Source: Kineosporiaceae bacterium
GTDB lineage: Bacteria > Actinomycetota > Actinomycetes > Actinomycetales > Angustibacteraceae
NCBI GenBank assembly: GCA_027345905.1
Contig: DAIETC010000160.1
Coordinates: 1-6,460 of the forward strand
Length of the DNA: 6,460 nucleotides
Direction: 5' to 3'
Under the pieces are notes generated by a model, which saw only the letters and a list, made by a program, of their open reading frames with translations, had not been told where the DNA came from and did no database searches. A program made the position numbers and the translations under genes. Positions 5,793 through 6,460 of the stretch are shown in pieces; position 1 is the first letter of the stretch; each line of letters starts with the position of its first letter.

Positions 5793-6052
5793 TCGCCCGG
5801 CAGCCGGCTGGCGATCACCAGCGGCACCACGACCCGGGCGCGGACCACCCGCAGCAGCTCGCCCGCCGTCGGACCGTCCCAGCCCTCCGTGGTGATCGTG
5901 TCCAGCGCGGCCAGCAGCACCTCCGTCGAGCGGGTGTCGACCCACGTCCGACCAGCCCCGGCGGGGCCAGGAGGCGCCCAGCGGCGGGACGAGGCCGACG
6001 GCCCCGCGTCCAGCCGAGTCGTATCCGTCGTCGCCGTGCGGTGGTGGTCCAT
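5747..6052 (-). CDS. Small hypothetical protein, convergent with the His/Thr-rich gene
   Basis: The 101-residue product is not recognised. Residues 1-34 are polar and low in structure (MDHHRTATTDTTRLD, then Pro/Gly/Ala). Residues 35-82 look like a folded helical segment (RTWVDTRSTEVLLAALDTI, then GWDGPTAGELLRVVRARVV) with G or C in nearly every third position. The last 20 residues (RLPGDHQWFPMCWLEVPVP) cross a hairpin and overlap the end of the convergent gene by 46 bases, so the C-terminus may be a read-through into foreign sequence and the gene could be truncated. The ATG at 6050-6052 has GGGAG six bases upstream (plus 6059-6063). Third codon positions line up with those of the convergent gene in the overlap, so codon use cannot separate the strands there; to the right of 5792 the minus-strand reading is clearly the more protein-like. 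Confidence 0.55.
   Translation of the reverse strand: MDHHRTATTDTTRLDAGPSASSRRWAPPGPAGAGRTWVDTRSTEVLLAALDTITTEGWDGPTAGELLRVVRARVVVPLVIASRLPGDHQWFPMCWLEVPVP
5787..5820. terminator. Perfect 11-base-pair hairpin at the end of the His/Thr-rich gene
   Basis: TGGTGATCGCC (5787-5797) pairs perfectly with GGCGATCACCA (5810-5820) around a 12-base GC-rich loop. The stop codon of the plus-strand gene (5790-5792) is inside the left arm. No T run follows on either strand, but T-less hairpins often end transcription in actinobacteria. It would work in both directions, yet on the minus strand it lies inside the preceding gene, which conflicts with that gene being full length. Confidence 0.6.
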
Positions 6053-6086
6053 GAGGGGCTCCCAAGGGTCGGTGTCGGTTGACGCC
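6050..6086. repeat. Diverged 37-base repeat, left copy
   Basis: This copy matches 6320-6356 at 29 of 37 positions without gaps. On the minus strand it is the leader and ATG of the small hypothetical gene, including its GGGAG ribosome site. The two copies are exactly 270 bases apart. Confidence 0.55.
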
Positions 6087-6108
6087 GCCCCACGCCGCTC
6101 AGCCCCCC

Positions 6109-6150
6109 TCGCCGGAACCCTCGCCACTCGGCCGGCGAGGGTTCCGGCGA
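6109..6150. terminator. Strong 17-base-pair perfect hairpin
   Basis: TCGCCGGAACCCTCGCC (6109-6125) pairs without mismatch with GGCGAGGGTTCCGGCGA (6134-6150) around the loop ACTCGGCC. It lies 57-98 bases before the start of the minus-strand hypothetical gene. It could be a T-less terminator for transcription entering from the right, a leader attenuator for that gene, or a structured end of a mobile element. Its right foot (GGCGA, 6146-6150) can also pair with TCGCC at 6165-6169, in a smaller hairpin that would exclude the large one. Confidence 0.55.
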
Positions 6151-6303
6151 CAGACGTTGATCTATCGCCAGGATGACCGGACGCTCCACCGGCCGCGCAC
6201 GCCTGCCACCGGCTGGGGTTCGTCGCACCCTCAATCGTCGCCGCCGGAACGCCAACGCCGGACGGAACCGTGCGGGCCACGAGGGGCACGGGGCGCGTCG
6301 TCA

Positions 6304-6460
6304 ATGGCGAGCAACGGTTCATGCGGGGCGTCCCTGGGTCGGCGTCAGCTGACGCCCCGCAGCCTGGCCGAGGACCCGGACGGCCCGGTCCCGCAGCAGT
6401 GCTGTTCCCGCCCGGTCCCACCGCAGCCGGCCACCACCACCAGCCCGCCTGACACCGCGA
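6304..6460. other. Open frames at the right edge, strand unresolved
   Basis: Two readings with third positions in register both look coding. On the plus strand an ATG at 6304 opens a frame to the window end (MASNGSCGASLGRRQLTPRS, later GPVPQQCCSRPVPPQPATTT). On the minus strand a frame enters from the right and ends at TGA 6345-6347 (GGLVVVAGCGGTGREQHCC to SSARLRGVS). Neither has a clear ribosome site or recognised family. Sequence beyond the edge would settle which, if either, is a gene. Confidence 0.3.
6320..6356. repeat. Diverged 37-base repeat, right copy, with a 16-base palindrome
   Basis: This is the partner of 6050-6086. Its right part is a perfect palindrome, GGCGTCAGCTGACGCC (6341-6356); the left copy has lost that symmetry. 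GCGGGGCGTC (6323-6332) also pairs with GACGCCCCGC (6351-6360). On the minus strand this copy too ends in an ATG (6320-6322), in frame with the left copy's ATG. Confidence 0.55.

Noticed and set aside
5246..6082. Plus-strand frame of 278 codons across the His/Thr-rich gene
   Set aside because: It is a frame-shifted shadow rich in Arg, Pro, His and Asp, and it begins inside the cmtR operator.
6053..6322. Longer version of the minus-strand hypothetical gene starting at 6322
   Set aside because: It would have to be translated through the 17-base-pair hairpin, and that part is compositionally poor; the ATG at 6052 has its own ribosome site.
6173..6352. Arg-rich plus-strand frame of 59 codons
   Set aside because: It has weak third-position bias, no ribosome site and no recognisable fold.
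1..6460. CRISPR array, tRNA or rRNA gene, insertion-sequence transposase
   Set aside because: No regularly spaced repeats, cloverleaf, rRNA-like sequence or transposase motif was seen on either strand.

Overview
The window reads as chromosomal or accessory DNA of a high-GC actinobacterium. The real genes use almost only G or C in third codon positions, and the metal-resistance genes resemble mycobacterial and nocardial relatives. A member of the Pseudonocardiales is plausible, but the sequence alone does not fix the genus.

Layout, left to right. (1) Positions 1-394, minus strand: the first 131 codons of nicotinate phosphoribosyltransferase (pncB), an NAD salvage enzyme running off the left edge. 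(2) Positions 395-1811: a decayed stretch. It holds a start-less reading frame with coding-like codon use (643-945) and a DUF302-family gene (1333-1734) broken by three single-base deletions. (3) Positions 1812-5239, minus strand: an intact heavy-metal resistance cluster read in the order ArsR/SmtB regulator (CmtR type), P1B ATPase (CtpG type), cation diffusion facilitator (CDF). The regulator and ATPase genes overlap by 8 bases; the CDF gene follows after a 115-base gap. (4) Positions 5240-5423: a divergent control region. It has a palindromic operator over a probable leaderless cmtR promoter, two perfect tandem 21-base repeats, and a long hairpin in the leader of the next gene. (5) Positions 5424-5792, plus strand: a small probably secreted protein rich in His and Thr. 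(6) Positions 5747-6460: a convergent small unknown gene on the minus strand, two strong hairpins, a diverged 37-base duplicated leader, and an ambiguous open frame at the right edge.

How the genes probably work together. CmtR would repress its operon until Cd(II) or Pb(II) binds its cysteines. CtpG would then pump metal out with ATP and the CDF would exchange divalent metal for protons. The divergent His/Thr-rich exported protein sits on the other side of the same control region and could bind metal outside the membrane. That last role is inference from composition and position. It is the most novel-looking part of the window, together with its repeats and leader hairpin.

Limits: no database search was possible. 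Family calls rest on motifs and on remembered family sequences. The left decayed stretch and the right end are only partly explained.
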